A DNA stretch of 64,000 nucleotides from Phyllobacteriaceae bacterium (GCA_024742765.1 JANSXT010000012.1:62001-126000); one strand, 5' to 3'. Shown: positions 44,501 through 53,346, numbered from the stretch's first letter. Program-made: numbers and translations. The notes: a model not told the origin generated them from the letters alone.

Positions 44501-45105
44501 CGACGGAGACGACGGCTGACGAGACGGCCGCCCACACGGCGCCGGAAGAACGCCCGTCCGGCCCGCCGCACAGCGCTGCCAAGCGGCCCCTGCCCGCCGA
44601 CCGGTTCGGCGGCTATGCGCCGCTCTCGATCGCGCTTCACTGGCTGAGCGTCCTGTTTGCGGCCACGCTCCTGCTGACCGCCTGGCTCGGCAACCTTGAA
44701 CTGCACGCCCTTGCAGGCTTGGTGGCAGCACCCTTCCTGCTCGTCCATGCGCTACGCCGCCTTTTGCGCGGGTTTCCGCGTGCGCCGGACGAGCCGGCCA
44801 TCCTTTCGCTCGTTGCGCGTCTGGCGATCATCGCCATGCTGCTGGCCATGCTGGCGCTCGCCGCGTCAGGCCTTGCCATCGTGCTTGCGTCGGATCGATT
44901 TGGCGCATTGTTCGGCGCGGGCATCGTCCTGCCCTGGTCGCCCGCGCCGGTTCTGACCGCGATTGCGCAATCGGTGCATGCCGGCGCCGAACAGCTCTTT
45001 GTCATCGCGGCCGCCCTCCACGTCCTGGCCGCCATCGGCTATGGCGCGCGGCGCATGCATGGGGTGACGGCGCGCATCATCCGGCCGGTTCGCGCGGGCC
45101 GCTGA
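44497..45105 (+). CDS. Cytochrome b561-like membrane protein
   Basis: The 202-residue protein starts in the moeA stop (ATGA). A polar N-terminus of about 38 residues precedes four predicted helices. Possible haem-ligand His residues are in LSIALHWLSVLF, FLLVHALRRL, SVHAGAEQLF and ALHVLAAIG, matching the b561/Ni-hydrogenase cytochrome fold. Coupling to cofactor genes suggests it carries electrons for a molybdoenzyme encoded elsewhere; that is inference. Confidence 0.8.
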   Translation: MTTETTADETAAHTAPEERPSGPPHSAAKRPLPADRFGGYAPLSIALHWLSVLFAATLLLTAWLGNLELHALAGLVAAPFLLVHALRRLLRGFPRAPDEPAILSLVARLAIIAMLLAMLALAASGLAIVLASDRFGALFGAGIVLPWSPAPVLTAIAQSVHAGAEQLFVIAAALHVLAAIGYGARRMHGVTARIIRPVRAGR

Positions 45106-45249
45106 AGCGGCCGCGTGCTGACACCAGACTGTCATTTTTTGTTTGCAAAGCGCTTTGGTCTCATGGAACATCGCCGCCAATGCCCATCAGGGAGGTGGGC
45201 TTTCAACCGCCCGCGCCGCGCGCGGGTCACGCGTGACATGAGGTATTCC

Positions 45250-46029
45250 ATGCGTTTCAGCACCACACTTCTGGCTGCAGCCACGACCCTTGCCCTTTCG
45301 GTCGGCGCTGCCCAGGCCCAGGACGCCATGCAGATCAAGATCGGCACCGAAGGCGCCTACCCGCCCTTCAACAATCTGGAAGCGGACGGCTCGCTCGTCG
45401 GCTTCGACATCGACATCGCCACGGCGCTTTGCGAGGAAATGGGCGCCGAATGCGAGTTCGTCACCCAGGATTGGGACGGCATCATTCCGGCGCTCGTGGC
45501 CGGCAAGTTCGACGCGATCATCGCGTCCATGTCGATCACCGAAGAGCGCAAGCAGACGGTCGATTTCACCGAGAAATATTACAACACGCCGCCGGCAATC
45601 GCCGTGCCGAAGGATTCCGACATCACCGAAGCGACCGATGAAGGCCTTTCGGGCCGCACCATCGGCGCCCAGTCGGCAACCACGCACTCCAACTATGCCG
45701 AAGAGAAACTGTCCTCGGCTGATCTGCGGCTCTATCCGACGCCGGACGAATACAAGCTCGACATCGCCTCGGGCCGCATCGATGCGGTGATCGACGATGT
45801 CGTCGTCCTGTCGGAGTGGCTGGCCACCGAGGAAGGCGCGTGCTGCAAGATCCTCGACACGCTGACGCCCGATCCGGTGATCAATGGCGAAGGCGCCGGC
45901 ATCGCCATCCGCAAGGGCGAAGACGAGTTGCGCGAGGCCTTCAACGCGGCGATCCAGGCGATCCGTGAAAACGGCACCTATGAAGAGATCAACAACAAAT
46001 ATTTCGAGTTCGACGTTTATGGCGGCTGA
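45250..46029 (+). CDS. Amino-acid ABC transporter substrate-binding protein
   Basis: The 259-residue periplasmic protein has a signal peptide (MRFSTTLLAAATTLALSVGAAQA) and the family 3 pattern IKIGTEGAYPPFNNLEADGSLVGFDIDIATALCEEM, with SITEERKQTVDFTEKYY and GRTIGAQSATTH. It resembles lysine/arginine/ornithine or octopine-type binders. ATG 45250 has GAGG seven bases before it. Two permease genes follow, after a stem-loop. Confidence 0.9.
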   Translation: MRFSTTLLAAATTLALSVGAAQAQDAMQIKIGTEGAYPPFNNLEADGSLVGFDIDIATALCEEMGAECEFVTQDWDGIIPALVAGKFDAIIASMSITEERKQTVDFTEKYYNTPPAIAVPKDSDITEATDEGLSGRTIGAQSATTHSNYAEEKLSSADLRLYPTPDEYKLDIASGRIDAVIDDVVVLSEWLATEEGACCKILDTLTPDPVINGEGAGIAIRKGEDELREAFNAAIQAIRENGTYEEINNKYFEFDVYGG

Positions 46030-46057
46030 TTGCGCCGTCAGACACTGAGCGAAAAGC

Positions 46058-46086
46058 GGCGGGGACGGCCTGTCTCCGCCCTTTTC
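46058..46086 (+). terminator. Attenuator-like terminator after the binding-protein gene
   Basis: GGCGGGGAC and GTCTCCGCC pair over 9 bp with one G-U wobble and a five-base loop, followed by CTTTTC. Partial termination here would raise binding protein above permease levels. Confidence 0.65.
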
Positions 46087-46117
46087 ATATCCGCATTCCT
46101 CCGACGATGGATGGCTG

Positions 46118-46828
46118 ATGGACGCGCTGGGCTATCTGGCATTCGGCGACACGGGCTGGAGCGACGAGATCGCCCGCGGCTTTGTTGTCACCACCACGCT
46201 GGCGCTGGCGACACTTCCCATCGGTCTCCTCATGGGTTTCTTCCTGGCGCTCGCCAAAAAGAGCGAAGAAGAGACGCTGCGGCTCGCCGCCGACGTCTAC
46301 ACCACGATTTTTCGCGGCCTGCCCGAACTTCTGACCATCTTCATGGTCTATTTCGGCTTGCAGATCGCCATCCGCCAGGCGTCGATCGCGCTCGGTTTCG
46401 AACAGGGCATCGAGATCAACGCCTTCATCGCCGGCATGATCGCGCTGGCCTTCGTCTTCTCGTCCTATGCGAGCGAAGTGTTCCTGTCGGCGTTCCGCGC
46501 CATTCCGGCGGGCCAGTACGAGGCCGGCTATGCGCTGGGCCTGACGCGATGGCAGACCATGCGCACCATCATCGCGCCGCAACTGATCCGCATCGCCCTG
46601 CCCGGCCTTGGCAATCTGTGGCTGATCCTATTGAAGGACACCGCGCTGATCTCGGTGATCGGCCTTTCCGACATCATGCGCCAGGCCGGCATTGCCGCCC
46701 GCGTGACCAAGGAGGCCTTCCTGTTCTTCTCGGTTGCGTGCCTTCTCTATCTGGTCCTGGCGATCCTCTCATCGTTCGTCTTCGCGCGGATTGAACGGGC
46801 CGCAAAACGCGCCGAGGTGGGCGCATGA
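46118..46828 (+). CDS. Amino-acid ABC transporter permease, HisQ type
   Basis: The 236-residue inner-membrane protein has about five helices and the polar amino-acid permease loop IPAGQYEAGYALGLTRWQTMRTIIAPQLIR around residues 130-160, which docks on the ATPase. Its stop overlaps the next permease start (ATGA). Confidence 0.9.
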   Translation: MDALGYLAFGDTGWSDEIARGFVVTTTLALATLPIGLLMGFFLALAKKSEEETLRLAADVYTTIFRGLPELLTIFMVYFGLQIAIRQASIALGFEQGIEINAFIAGMIALAFVFSSYASEVFLSAFRAIPAGQYEAGYALGLTRWQTMRTIIAPQLIRIALPGLGNLWLILLKDTALISVIGLSDIMRQAGIAARVTKEAFLFFSVACLLYLVLAILSSFVFARIERAAKRAEVGA

Positions 46829-47658
46829 CGGTGATCCGCGAAACGCTTCTGGCACCGCAGCCGGCGCCGCCCGACATCGCCCGTTCGTGGAGCGCCGCCC
46901 GCATCACCGGCCATGCCCTGATGACCTTCTGGGTGACGGCCGGCGTGTTCCTCGTCTGGTGGCTGGTCGGCGCCTGGGACATCGCTTTCGTCGAACGCTA
47001 TCTGCCGCGCTATCTCAACGGGTTGCGGATCACGCTGACGCTGGTCGGCATCTCGATCGTGCTTGGCGCGGCCCTGTCCCTGCCGCTTGCCTTCATGCGC
47101 ATGTCCACCAACCGGGCCTTGAGCGGCTTTGCCTATGGCTATGTCTATTTCTTCCGCGGCACGCCGCTGATCGCCCAATTGTTCCTGATCTATTACGGCT
47201 TCGGTTCGTTCCGCGCCGAACTGGAGGCGGTGGGCCTGTGGTGGTTCTTCCGCGATGCGTGGAACTGCGCGCTGTTCGCCTTCACGCTGAACACCGCCGC
47301 CTATCAGGCCGAGATCCTGCGCGGCGCCATCGAGAGCGTCAAGAAGGGCCAGTGGGAAGCGGGCGACGCGCTCGGACTGACCAGGCTGCAAACGTTCCGC
47401 AAGATCATCCTGCCCCAGGCGATGATCGTCGCGCTGCGTCCCTATGGCAACGAGATCATCCTGATGATCAAGGGCTCGGCCATCGTTGCCATCGTCACCG
47501 TCTTCGACCTGATGGGCGAGACACGGCGCGCCTTCTCACGCACCTTCGACTTCCAGACCTATCTGTGGGCCGCCGTCTTCTATCTGGTGATCGTCGAGAC
47601 GTTGCGCATCGTGCTTGACCGCATCGAAAGGCGGCTGACACGGCATCTGCTTCGCTGA
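46825..47658 (+). CDS. Amino-acid ABC transporter permease, HisM type
   Basis: The 277-residue permease has the loop VKKGQWEAGDALGLTRLQTFRKIILPQAM around residues 170-200 and a long N-terminal extension before the first helix. No ATPase gene follows; the next gene is a dehydrogenase. The ATPase must be encoded elsewhere or shared. Confidence 0.9.
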   Translation: MTVIRETLLAPQPAPPDIARSWSAARITGHALMTFWVTAGVFLVWWLVGAWDIAFVERYLPRYLNGLRITLTLVGISIVLGAALSLPLAFMRMSTNRALSGFAYGYVYFFRGTPLIAQLFLIYYGFGSFRAELEAVGLWWFFRDAWNCALFAFTLNTAAYQAEILRGAIESVKKGQWEAGDALGLTRLQTFRKIILPQAMIVALRPYGNEIILMIKGSAIVAIVTVFDLMGETRRAFSRTFDFQTYLWAAVFYLVIVETLRIVLDRIERRLTRHLLR

Positions 47659-47667
47659 ATTGGGCAG

Positions 47668-47687
47668 AGAAGCGCCCGCTTCTTTGC
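47668..47687 (+). terminator. Short stem-loop after the permease operon
   Basis: AGAAGC and GCTTCT form a 6-bp stem with loop GCCC, followed by TTTG. Confidence 0.4.
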
Positions 47688-47791
47688 GTTCGGGCATTCG
47701 CACGAGCGATTCCGAAATCGGCACTTTTCGCCTTTGCCGACGGCCGGATCGGCGCTATCCCGTCACCGGATCACCATGGGGAGACGGGCAC

Positions 47792-48676
47792 ATGGCAAAG
47801 GCGGCATTCATCGGACTGGGCGTGATGGGCTACCATATGGCAGCGCATCTGAAGAACCGTGGCGGCCATGAGGTGACCGCCTACAACCGAACCGCAGCCA
47901 AGGCCGATGCCTGGGTCGCCGAACATGGCGGTGCTCGCGCCGATACGCCGGCGCAAGCAGCCGCCGATGCCGAATTCGTCTTCGCCTGCGTCGGCAATGA
48001 CGATGATCTGCGTGCCGTGACGACCGGCGCGGACGGTGCTTTCTCGGCCATGAAGACAGGCGCCATCTTCATCGACAACACGACCGCATCGGCCGCCGTC
48101 GCGCGCGAGCTCGATGAAGCCGCGCATGCCGGCGGTTTCGGCTTCATCGACGCGCCGGTCTCCGGCGGCGAAGCCGGTGCCGTCAACGGCGCGCTGACCG
48201 TCATGTGCGGCGGCAATGCGGAGACGTTTGCCAAGGCCAAGCCGGCGATCGAGAGCTATGCCAAGATGGTCGGGCTGATGGGCCCGGTCGGCAGCGGGCA
48301 ACTGACCAAGATGGTCAACCAGATCTGCATCGCCGGCCTCGTTCAGGGCCTGTCCGAGGGCATCCACTTCGCCAAGCGCGCCGGGCTCGATGTCGAAGCG
48401 GTGATCGATGTCATCTCCAAGGGCGCGGCCGGCTCGTGGCAGATGGAAAACCGCCACAAGACGATGAATGCCGGCGAATATGAGCATGGCTTCGCCGTCG
48501 ACTGGATGCGCAAGGATCTCGAAATCGTCCTTTCGGAAGCCGACCGAAACGGCGCCGGCCTGCCGGTCACCGCGCTGGTCGACCAGTTCTACAAGGATGT
48601 GCAGAACATGGGCGGCAACCGGTGGGACACATCGTCTCTGCTCGCCCGGCTGGAAAAAATCGCCGGCGACCGCTGA
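47792..48676 (+). CDS. NAD(P)-dependent beta-hydroxyacid dehydrogenase (3-hydroxyisobutyrate dehydrogenase family)
   Basis: The 294-residue protein has the N-terminal Rossmann motif AAFIGLGVMGYHMAAHL, IDAPVSGGEAGAVNGALTVMCGG (substrate-binding) and GSGQLTKMVNQICIAG with the catalytic Lys around residue 173. It could act on 3-hydroxyisobutyrate or tartronate semialdehyde; the family is hard to split by eye. GGGGAGA lies seven bases before ATG 47792. It is convergent with an Lrp-type gene 7 bases away. Confidence 0.88.
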   Translation: MAKAAFIGLGVMGYHMAAHLKNRGGHEVTAYNRTAAKADAWVAEHGGARADTPAQAAADAEFVFACVGNDDDLRAVTTGADGAFSAMKTGAIFIDNTTASAAVARELDEAAHAGGFGFIDAPVSGGEAGAVNGALTVMCGGNAETFAKAKPAIESYAKMVGLMGPVGSGQLTKMVNQICIAGLVQGLSEGIHFAKRAGLDVEAVIDVISKGAAGSWQMENRHKTMNAGEYEHGFAVDWMRKDLEIVLSEADRNGAGLPVTALVDQFYKDVQNMGGNRWDTSSLLARLEKIAGDR

Positions 48677-48683
48677 CTTTTCG

Positions 48684-49148
48684 TCACACCGGCAGATAGT
48701 CGAGCGGCATCTCGGTCGTGAACTTGATCTGCTCCATCGCAAAGACCGAGGACACGTCGCGGATTTCGATCTTCTCGATCAGCCGCTTGTAGAACGCGTC
48801 ATAGGCCGGAATGTCCGGCACGACGACGCGCAGCAGATAATCGACATCGCCGCTCATCCGGTAGAACTCGACCACTTCGGGAAACTGGGTGATCACTTCG
48901 GAAAAGCGCTTCAGCCATTCGGTCGAATGGGAACTGGTGCGGATCGAGACGAACACGGTCACCCGCGCATTGACCTTTTCGGCGTTGAGGATCGCCACGC
49001 GCCGCTCGATCACGCCCTCTTCTTCGAGCTTCTGGATGCGGCGCCAGCACGGCGTCGTCGAAAGGCCGACGCGCTTGGCGATGTCGGCGACGGCGATGGT
49101 GGAATCCTCCTGCAGAAGGCGCAGGATTTTCCGGTCGAGACGGTCCAT
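48684..49148 (-). CDS. Lrp/AsnC family transcriptional regulator
   Basis: The 154-residue protein has the AsnC-type helix-turn-helix (MDRLDRKILRLLQEDSTIAVADIAKRVGLSTTPCWRRIQKLEEEGVI) and a RAM ligand-binding domain (FYRMSGDVDYLLRVVVPD). Such regulators respond to amino acids. Its position near the amino-acid transporter and the dehydrogenase hints at a shared function, without a visible operator. Confidence 0.88.
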   Translation of the reverse strand: MDRLDRKILRLLQEDSTIAVADIAKRVGLSTTPCWRRIQKLEEEGVIERRVAILNAEKVNARVTVFVSIRTSSHSTEWLKRFSEVITQFPEVVEFYRMSGDVDYLLRVVVPDIPAYDAFYKRLIEKIEIRDVSSVFAMEQIKFTTEMPLDYLPV

Positions 49149-49216
49149 TTTGGGATTTCTTTCTAATTCGCAGCGATGCCGCTAGATAGAATAGAAAAAT
49201 CACCCACGCAAGCGTA

Positions 49217-49837
49217 TCAGATGAGCTTTTGGACCGCGTCCCGCAGGACCGGCAGCAGATCGGCCTCGAACCATGGATTGCGCTTCAGCCAGCCCGTGTT
49301 GCGCCAGGAAGGATGCGGCGTCGGAATGACCCGCCAGGGCCGGCCCGGCACGCTCTCATAGTCCCGCCAGGCGGCGACGGTCTCGGTCAGCGTCTTGCGT
49401 CGCGCCGTGCCCAGATGAAAGGCCTGGGCGTACTGGCCGATGGCGATGACCAATTCCACCTGCTCCATCGCGGCGAACAGATCGTCGTGCCAGGCGCGCA
49501 CGCATTCCTTGCGCGGCGGCAGGTCGCCGCCCTTGGCATCGAGCCCGGGAAAGCAGAACCCCATCGGCACGATGGCGATCTTTTCGGCGTCGTAGAATGT
49601 GGCGTCATCCACCGCGAGCCAGCCGCGCAGCCGGTCGCCGGACGGATCGGTGAACGGCCGACCAGATGCGTGCACCCGGGTGCCCGGCGCCTGGCCGCAA
49701 ATGACGATGCGCGCGGTTGGCGAGACCACACACACCGGGCGCGGCTCGTGCGGCAACGGCACGCCGTCGGGTTCATCTCGGCAGATGCGGCAGCCGGCGA
49801 TCGCGCGCGTCAGTTCGTTCAGCGCCGTGCTACTCAT
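49217..49837 (-). CDS. Uracil-DNA glycosylase family protein
   Basis: The 206-residue protein resembles the single-domain UDG superfamily: CRICRDEPDGVPLPHEPRPVCVVSPTARIVICGQAPGTRVHASGRPFTDPSGDRL near the start (active-site GQAPG) and PTPHPSWRNTGWL at the C-terminus (the His-Pro-Ser motif). Paired Cys residues near the N-terminus hint at a metal centre but four are not evident. ATG 49837 has GGGAGGG just upstream and overlaps the nuclease gene by 8 bases. Confidence 0.82.
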   Translation of the reverse strand: MSSTALNELTRAIAGCRICRDEPDGVPLPHEPRPVCVVSPTARIVICGQAPGTRVHASGRPFTDPSGDRLRGWLAVDDATFYDAEKIAIVPMGFCFPGLDAKGGDLPPRKECVRAWHDDLFAAMEQVELVIAIGQYAQAFHLGTARRKTLTETVAAWRDYESVPGRPWRVIPTPHPSWRNTGWLKRNPWFEADLLPVLRDAVQKLI

Positions 49838-50435
49838 GGTGCCCTCCCCAGCCGACGAAGGCCCTGATCCGGCGCAACGCCGCGTCAAGTCCGGCGCGCG
49901 GCAGAGCCTCGCCCTCAAGCGCCGCCCTTTGGCGGCGCCAATCGGCAGGCCTGTCGAACTCCCACGCCCACATGCCGCGCCGTTCCGCCCGCGCCGCGCG
50001 CTCGAGCCCGTCATGATCACCATAGGCAACGGCCCAGCCATCGCCGACCATCGCCGCGTTCAGCGAGGACCCTTCATTGCCGGTGCGACATACGCCCAGA
50101 AAGCGGCCGTAACGGTCGGTGTCATGGCCGGCGCAACCGACCGCGCCGCCATCGATCAGCATCGCCAGATGGCGCGCGGCCAGGCGCCCGCACGGATGGG
50201 CGGTTCCTTCACCGTCCGTGCAGGGCTGGTCGTGTTCGGGCGCGTCGATGCCGCGCAGGCGCACCCGCTCGCCCGCAACGATCAGCGTGTCGCCGTCGAC
50301 AATCTGCGCGTCGCCGGCCAAATCCCGGCTGTTCCACGTCTGCAGCAGCGCGGCGATACCGGCCACGGCAAAAATGAACAGCGCGGCGACAAGAAAGTCC
50401 GTCCCGCGGCGCGCGCGCCCTCCCCGGCGCCTCAT
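49830..50435 (-). CDS. Thermonuclease-like (SNase fold) membrane-anchored nuclease
   Basis: The 201-residue protein has an Arg-rich N-terminus, one hydrophobic anchor (about residues 13-32) and an SNase-like domain: IVDGDTLIVAGERVRLRGIDAPEHDQPC, HDTDRYGRFLGVC, GWAVAY and AERRGMWAWEF. The catalytic Arg-Glu-Arg equivalents can be placed in RLRGIDAPE and DRYGR. Exported nucleases use the extracellular or periplasmic side. ATG 50435 has GGAG upstream; a GTG at 50453 is an alternative. Confidence 0.85.
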   Translation of the reverse strand: MRRRGGRARRGTDFLVAALFIFAVAGIAALLQTWNSRDLAGDAQIVDGDTLIVAGERVRLRGIDAPEHDQPCTDGEGTAHPCGRLAARHLAMLIDGGAVGCAGHDTDRYGRFLGVCRTGNEGSSLNAAMVGDGWAVAYGDHDGLERAARAERRGMWAWEFDRPADWRRQRAALEGEALPRAGLDAALRRIRAFVGWGGHHE

Positions 50436-50555
50436 GGCCCGCTGTCTCCGCACCGGCGCATGAAGGGAGTTTTAAGGATTGGGAAAGTATGTTGGCCGCG
50501 GCGATCGTCGCGCGACGACGCGCCGCCAGCGCAATGCAAGACGTCCAGCCCTTCG

Positions 50556-52097
50556 ATGATCGCAGCCGACCAACCCGACAAGACGATTGTCGACCGCCGA
50601 AAGCCGGGCCACAACCAGGACTTGCGGCGGACGCTGCGCAAGACCCGCGACAAGCTGGCCCTGAGCGGCCGGCCCGACCGCGAATTTGCGCTCGAACTTC
50701 TTGATCTGCATGCCAATGCGCTGATTTCCTCGATCGCCGCGGTTCCGCTCCTCATCATCCTGACGGCGTTTGCGGCATTTTCGACGGGGTTCGACACCAA
50801 GATCGTCTTGTGGGCGTTCATCGCCAATCTTCTTTATGTGCTGATGGGCATCCTGTCCAAGCGCTTCCTGCGGCTCAAGGAACAGGCCGACCCGCGCCGC
50901 TGGCGCCTGATCTTTCTGGCGGCGCACGCGGTGACCGGCTTTTCCTGGACTTATTTTGCGGTCAGCACCTGCCCCGATTGCGGAACTGACACGGCCCTGT
51001 TCTTCAAGGCATCGGTGCTGCTGATCGCCATCGCCGCCACGGCGACCATCTGCTATGCGATCCGCTTTTCCATCCTTGCGGCCTTCACCGTGCCCGTGAT
51101 GGTTTTCGCCGCGCTCAATTTCGACACATCGCCGAACATCATGCTGGCGCTCGCCATGCCGTTCTGCGCGCTTTTGTTTTTCAGCTTCGTCGCCGAACGG
51201 CTGCAGAAATCGACGATCGCCTCCATTGCCTATCGGGCCGAGAATGTCGCGCTGATCGCCGAACTGGAGGTGGCCAAGTCGATCTCGGATGAAGCCCGCC
51301 GGCGTGCCGAGGAGGCCAATCTGGCCAAATCGCGCTTTCTGGCCTCGATGAGCCACGAACTGCGCACGCCGCTGAACGCCATTTTGGGGTTCTCGGAAGC
51401 CATGCACAGCGAGATGCTCGGGCCGATCGGCAATGACAGCTACAAGACCTATGTCGGCGATATCCACGCCTCGGGAAAACACCTTCTGAACCTGATCAAC
51501 GAGATCCTCGATCTCAGCCGGGTGGAGGCAGGCAAATATGAGCTGCGCGAGGAAGCGTTGCGGCTGACCGATGTCGCGGAAGACTGTATGGCGCTGGTGC
51601 GCATGAAGGCGGGACAAAAGCAGATCACCATCAAGCCGGTCTTCCAGGAAGGCCTGTCGCGCTTGCTGGCGGACGAAAAGGCGGTGCGCCAGATCATGCT
51701 CAACATGCTTTCGAACGCGGTCAAATTCACGCCCAATGGCGGGCAGATCGAGTTCAAGGTCGGTTGGACCGCCTCGGCCGGTCAGTATGCGACGGTCAAG
51801 GACAATGGTCCGGGCATTGCCGAGGACGAAATCCCCGTCGTCCTTTCGGCCTTCGGCCAAGGCTCGATCGCCATCAAGAGCGCCGAACAGGGCACCGGCC
51901 TCGGCCTGCCGATCGTCCAGGCGCTGCTGGCAATGCATGGCGGCAGCTTCACGCTCAAATCCAAGCTGCGCGAAGGCACCGAGGCCATCGCCATGTTTCC
52001 CGCCGCGCGGGTCATGGAAGTGCTGCCCGCCGAGCCGGTCGCCGAGAGCGAAAAAAGAACCAGACGCGGCATTCGCCGCGACGCGCGCGCCGCCTGA
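50556..52097 (+). CDS. Membrane sensor histidine kinase, PdhS/PleC-like
   Basis: The 513-residue protein has about six N-terminal helices (residues 52-212), a short coiled-coil, then HisKA with the phospho-acceptor in ASMSHELRTPLNAILGFSEAM (His267) and a HATPase domain: N box with Asn387, G1 DNGPG 416-420 and G2 GTGLGL 446-451. The HisKA sequence matches the PleC/DivJ/PdhS group controlling cell cycle or polarity in alphaproteobacteria. A CPDC motif (139-142) lies in the loop between helices 3 and 4. No response regulator is adjacent. The start has a coding frame open far upstream; 50556 is the first ATG giving a sensible sensor. Confidence 0.85.
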   Translation: MIAADQPDKTIVDRRKPGHNQDLRRTLRKTRDKLALSGRPDREFALELLDLHANALISSIAAVPLLIILTAFAAFSTGFDTKIVLWAFIANLLYVLMGILSKRFLRLKEQADPRRWRLIFLAAHAVTGFSWTYFAVSTCPDCGTDTALFFKASVLLIAIAATATICYAIRFSILAAFTVPVMVFAALNFDTSPNIMLALAMPFCALLFFSFVAERLQKSTIASIAYRAENVALIAELEVAKSISDEARRRAEEANLAKSRFLASMSHELRTPLNAILGFSEAMHSEMLGPIGNDSYKTYVGDIHASGKHLLNLINEILDLSRVEAGKYELREEALRLTDVAEDCMALVRMKAGQKQITIKPVFQEGLSRLLADEKAVRQIMLNMLSNAVKFTPNGGQIEFKVGWTASAGQYATVKDNGPGIAEDEIPVVLSAFGQGSIAIKSAEQGTGLGLPIVQALLAMHGGSFTLKSKLREGTEAIAMFPAARVMEVLPAEPVAESEKRTRRGIRRDARAA

Positions 52098-52189
52098 TCA
52101 CCGCTTTGCCCGGCACTTCCGCATTCCCCCGCCAGCCGCGCAGGCGCGCCCTTGCGGGGCAACAGGTGCTGTGCCATCTAACGGGAGCC

Positions 52190-52279
52190 GGAGGGGTGGC
52201 AGAGTGGTCGATTGCGGCGGTCTTGAAAACCGTTGAGCGTGCGAGCGTTCCGTGGGTTCGAATCCCACCCCCTCCGCCA
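52190..52279 (+). tRNA. tRNA-Ser (anticodon TGA)
   Basis: A 90-base class II tRNA: acceptor GGAGGGG with CCCCTCC, anticodon loop CTTGAAA giving TGA, a long variable arm, T-arm GTGGGTTCGAATCCCAC, discriminator G and an encoded CCA. Confidence 0.95.
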
Positions 52280-52552
52280 CTTTGTGACCTCGCGCTGTCG
52301 CCCTACGGGCTTCGCTCCGGTCGGGGCATCGCAAAGGCTCGGACGGCCCTTGGCCTTGCGAACCCTGCGGGTTCGAACTTCCTCTCACCCCTCCGCCATT
52401 TTCCGATAATTGTACGACAACTCACGACGCCATCAACGACCACTCAGCGGACGAAACCGCCGTTCGCCGCGGCTTCCAATTGGCAGTTATTGTCAGCGCG
52501 TTCTGCTCGGCTTGCCAATGTCAGTGATCACCAGAGATGGTCGACAACCACG
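52280..52552. other. Intergenic region after tRNA-Ser, including a degenerate copy of its 3' end
   Basis: No gene is seen. Bases 52369-52398 (GGGTTCGAA, then CACCCCTCCGCCA at the end) repeat the T-loop and acceptor end of tRNA-Ser (52254-52279) with a few extra bases. This is the pattern left when an element inserts at a tRNA and later decays. Composition falls towards AT from about 52400. Confidence 0.55.
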
Positions 52553-53065
52553 CTATCGCCCAACGAACGAGTCCTTGTCGATTTCATAGACAACTCTGCC
52601 CGTGTCGGCTTCGGTGCTGTCGTTGAGAAGCCGCGCCCCGATCTTCTCGACCGCGCGCCGCGACCGAAGGTTCTGTGCGCCGATCTTGAAGTGAACAGCA
52701 GCAACATGGTCAAAAGCATACTCAAGCATCAGCGCCTTGACCTCTCGATTGGTGGCACCGCCCCAGTGTTCACAAATCAGGAATGTCCACCCGATCTCCA
52801 CCGAACCGTTTTCAAGGTCGAGATTGTGGTAGCGCGATGACCCGATGACCCGCCCAGTGGCCTTTTCCTCAATGATGAGCGCGCCACCTGAAGCCAGCGC
52901 TTCGTCAAAGAAGCGTTCAATCTTGTCGGGCTCATGCCGGTCTTTCGCAGGATGTTGTGCCCAAATCGCCGGATCGCTGCCTGCTTCGATAAATGCAGCG
53001 CGGTCCGACGCAATAAGGGGTCGAAGACGGATTGTCCGACCTTCAAGTTCTGGTTGGAGCGGCAA
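52553..53065 (-). CDS. GNAT family acetyltransferase, RimJ/RimL type
   Basis: The 170-residue protein shows RTIRLRPLIASDRAAFIEAGSDPAIWAQHP at the start, VIGSSRYHNLDLENGSVEIGWTFL and the acetyl-CoA region NREVKALMLEYAFDHVAAVHFKIGAQNLRSRRAVEKIGA. It would N-acetylate a protein N-terminus or small amine. The start is a TTG with GGAG seven bases before it; no nearby ATG exists. It lies in the low-GC patch after tRNA-Ser. Confidence 0.82.
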   Translation of the reverse strand: MPLQPELEGRTIRLRPLIASDRAAFIEAGSDPAIWAQHPAKDRHEPDKIERFFDEALASGGALIIEEKATGRVIGSSRYHNLDLENGSVEIGWTFLICEHWGGATNREVKALMLEYAFDHVAAVHFKIGAQNLRSRRAVEKIGARLLNDSTEADTGRVVYEIDKDSFVGR

Positions 53066-53346
53066 TACTGGTCTCCGGCAAATCGACCTGGCTTACTTCC
53101 GGCCGACACGTGGCTTACGCTTCGCCGACTTTGGCGGCAAGGCAGCATTCCTGAAAATTAGGCCCAAAGCGGCAATGAGATGCAGAGTTTTTGGGGCCCA
53201 TCAACCAGCATCCGCGCGCAATGGCTGCGCATTCAGACGTTCTCCCGGCAGGTCCGCCGCCCGGCAACACAAGTGCGAACTTTGTTCGCCGCCGGTTCCA
53301 TCATTGGTGAACTGGCCAGGACGCCAAACGATGTGACATGCGCCCG
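53066..53346. other. Gap between acetyltransferase and SH3 genes
   Basis: No coding or structural signal is convincing here; frames read through but lack family or codon-use support. Composition is less GC-rich than the core genes. Confidence 0.4.

Noticed and set aside
52098-52388. Minus-strand frame containing EGVGFEPT-like sequence
   Set aside because: This is the known artefact of translating the complement of a tRNA gene; it crosses tRNA-Ser.
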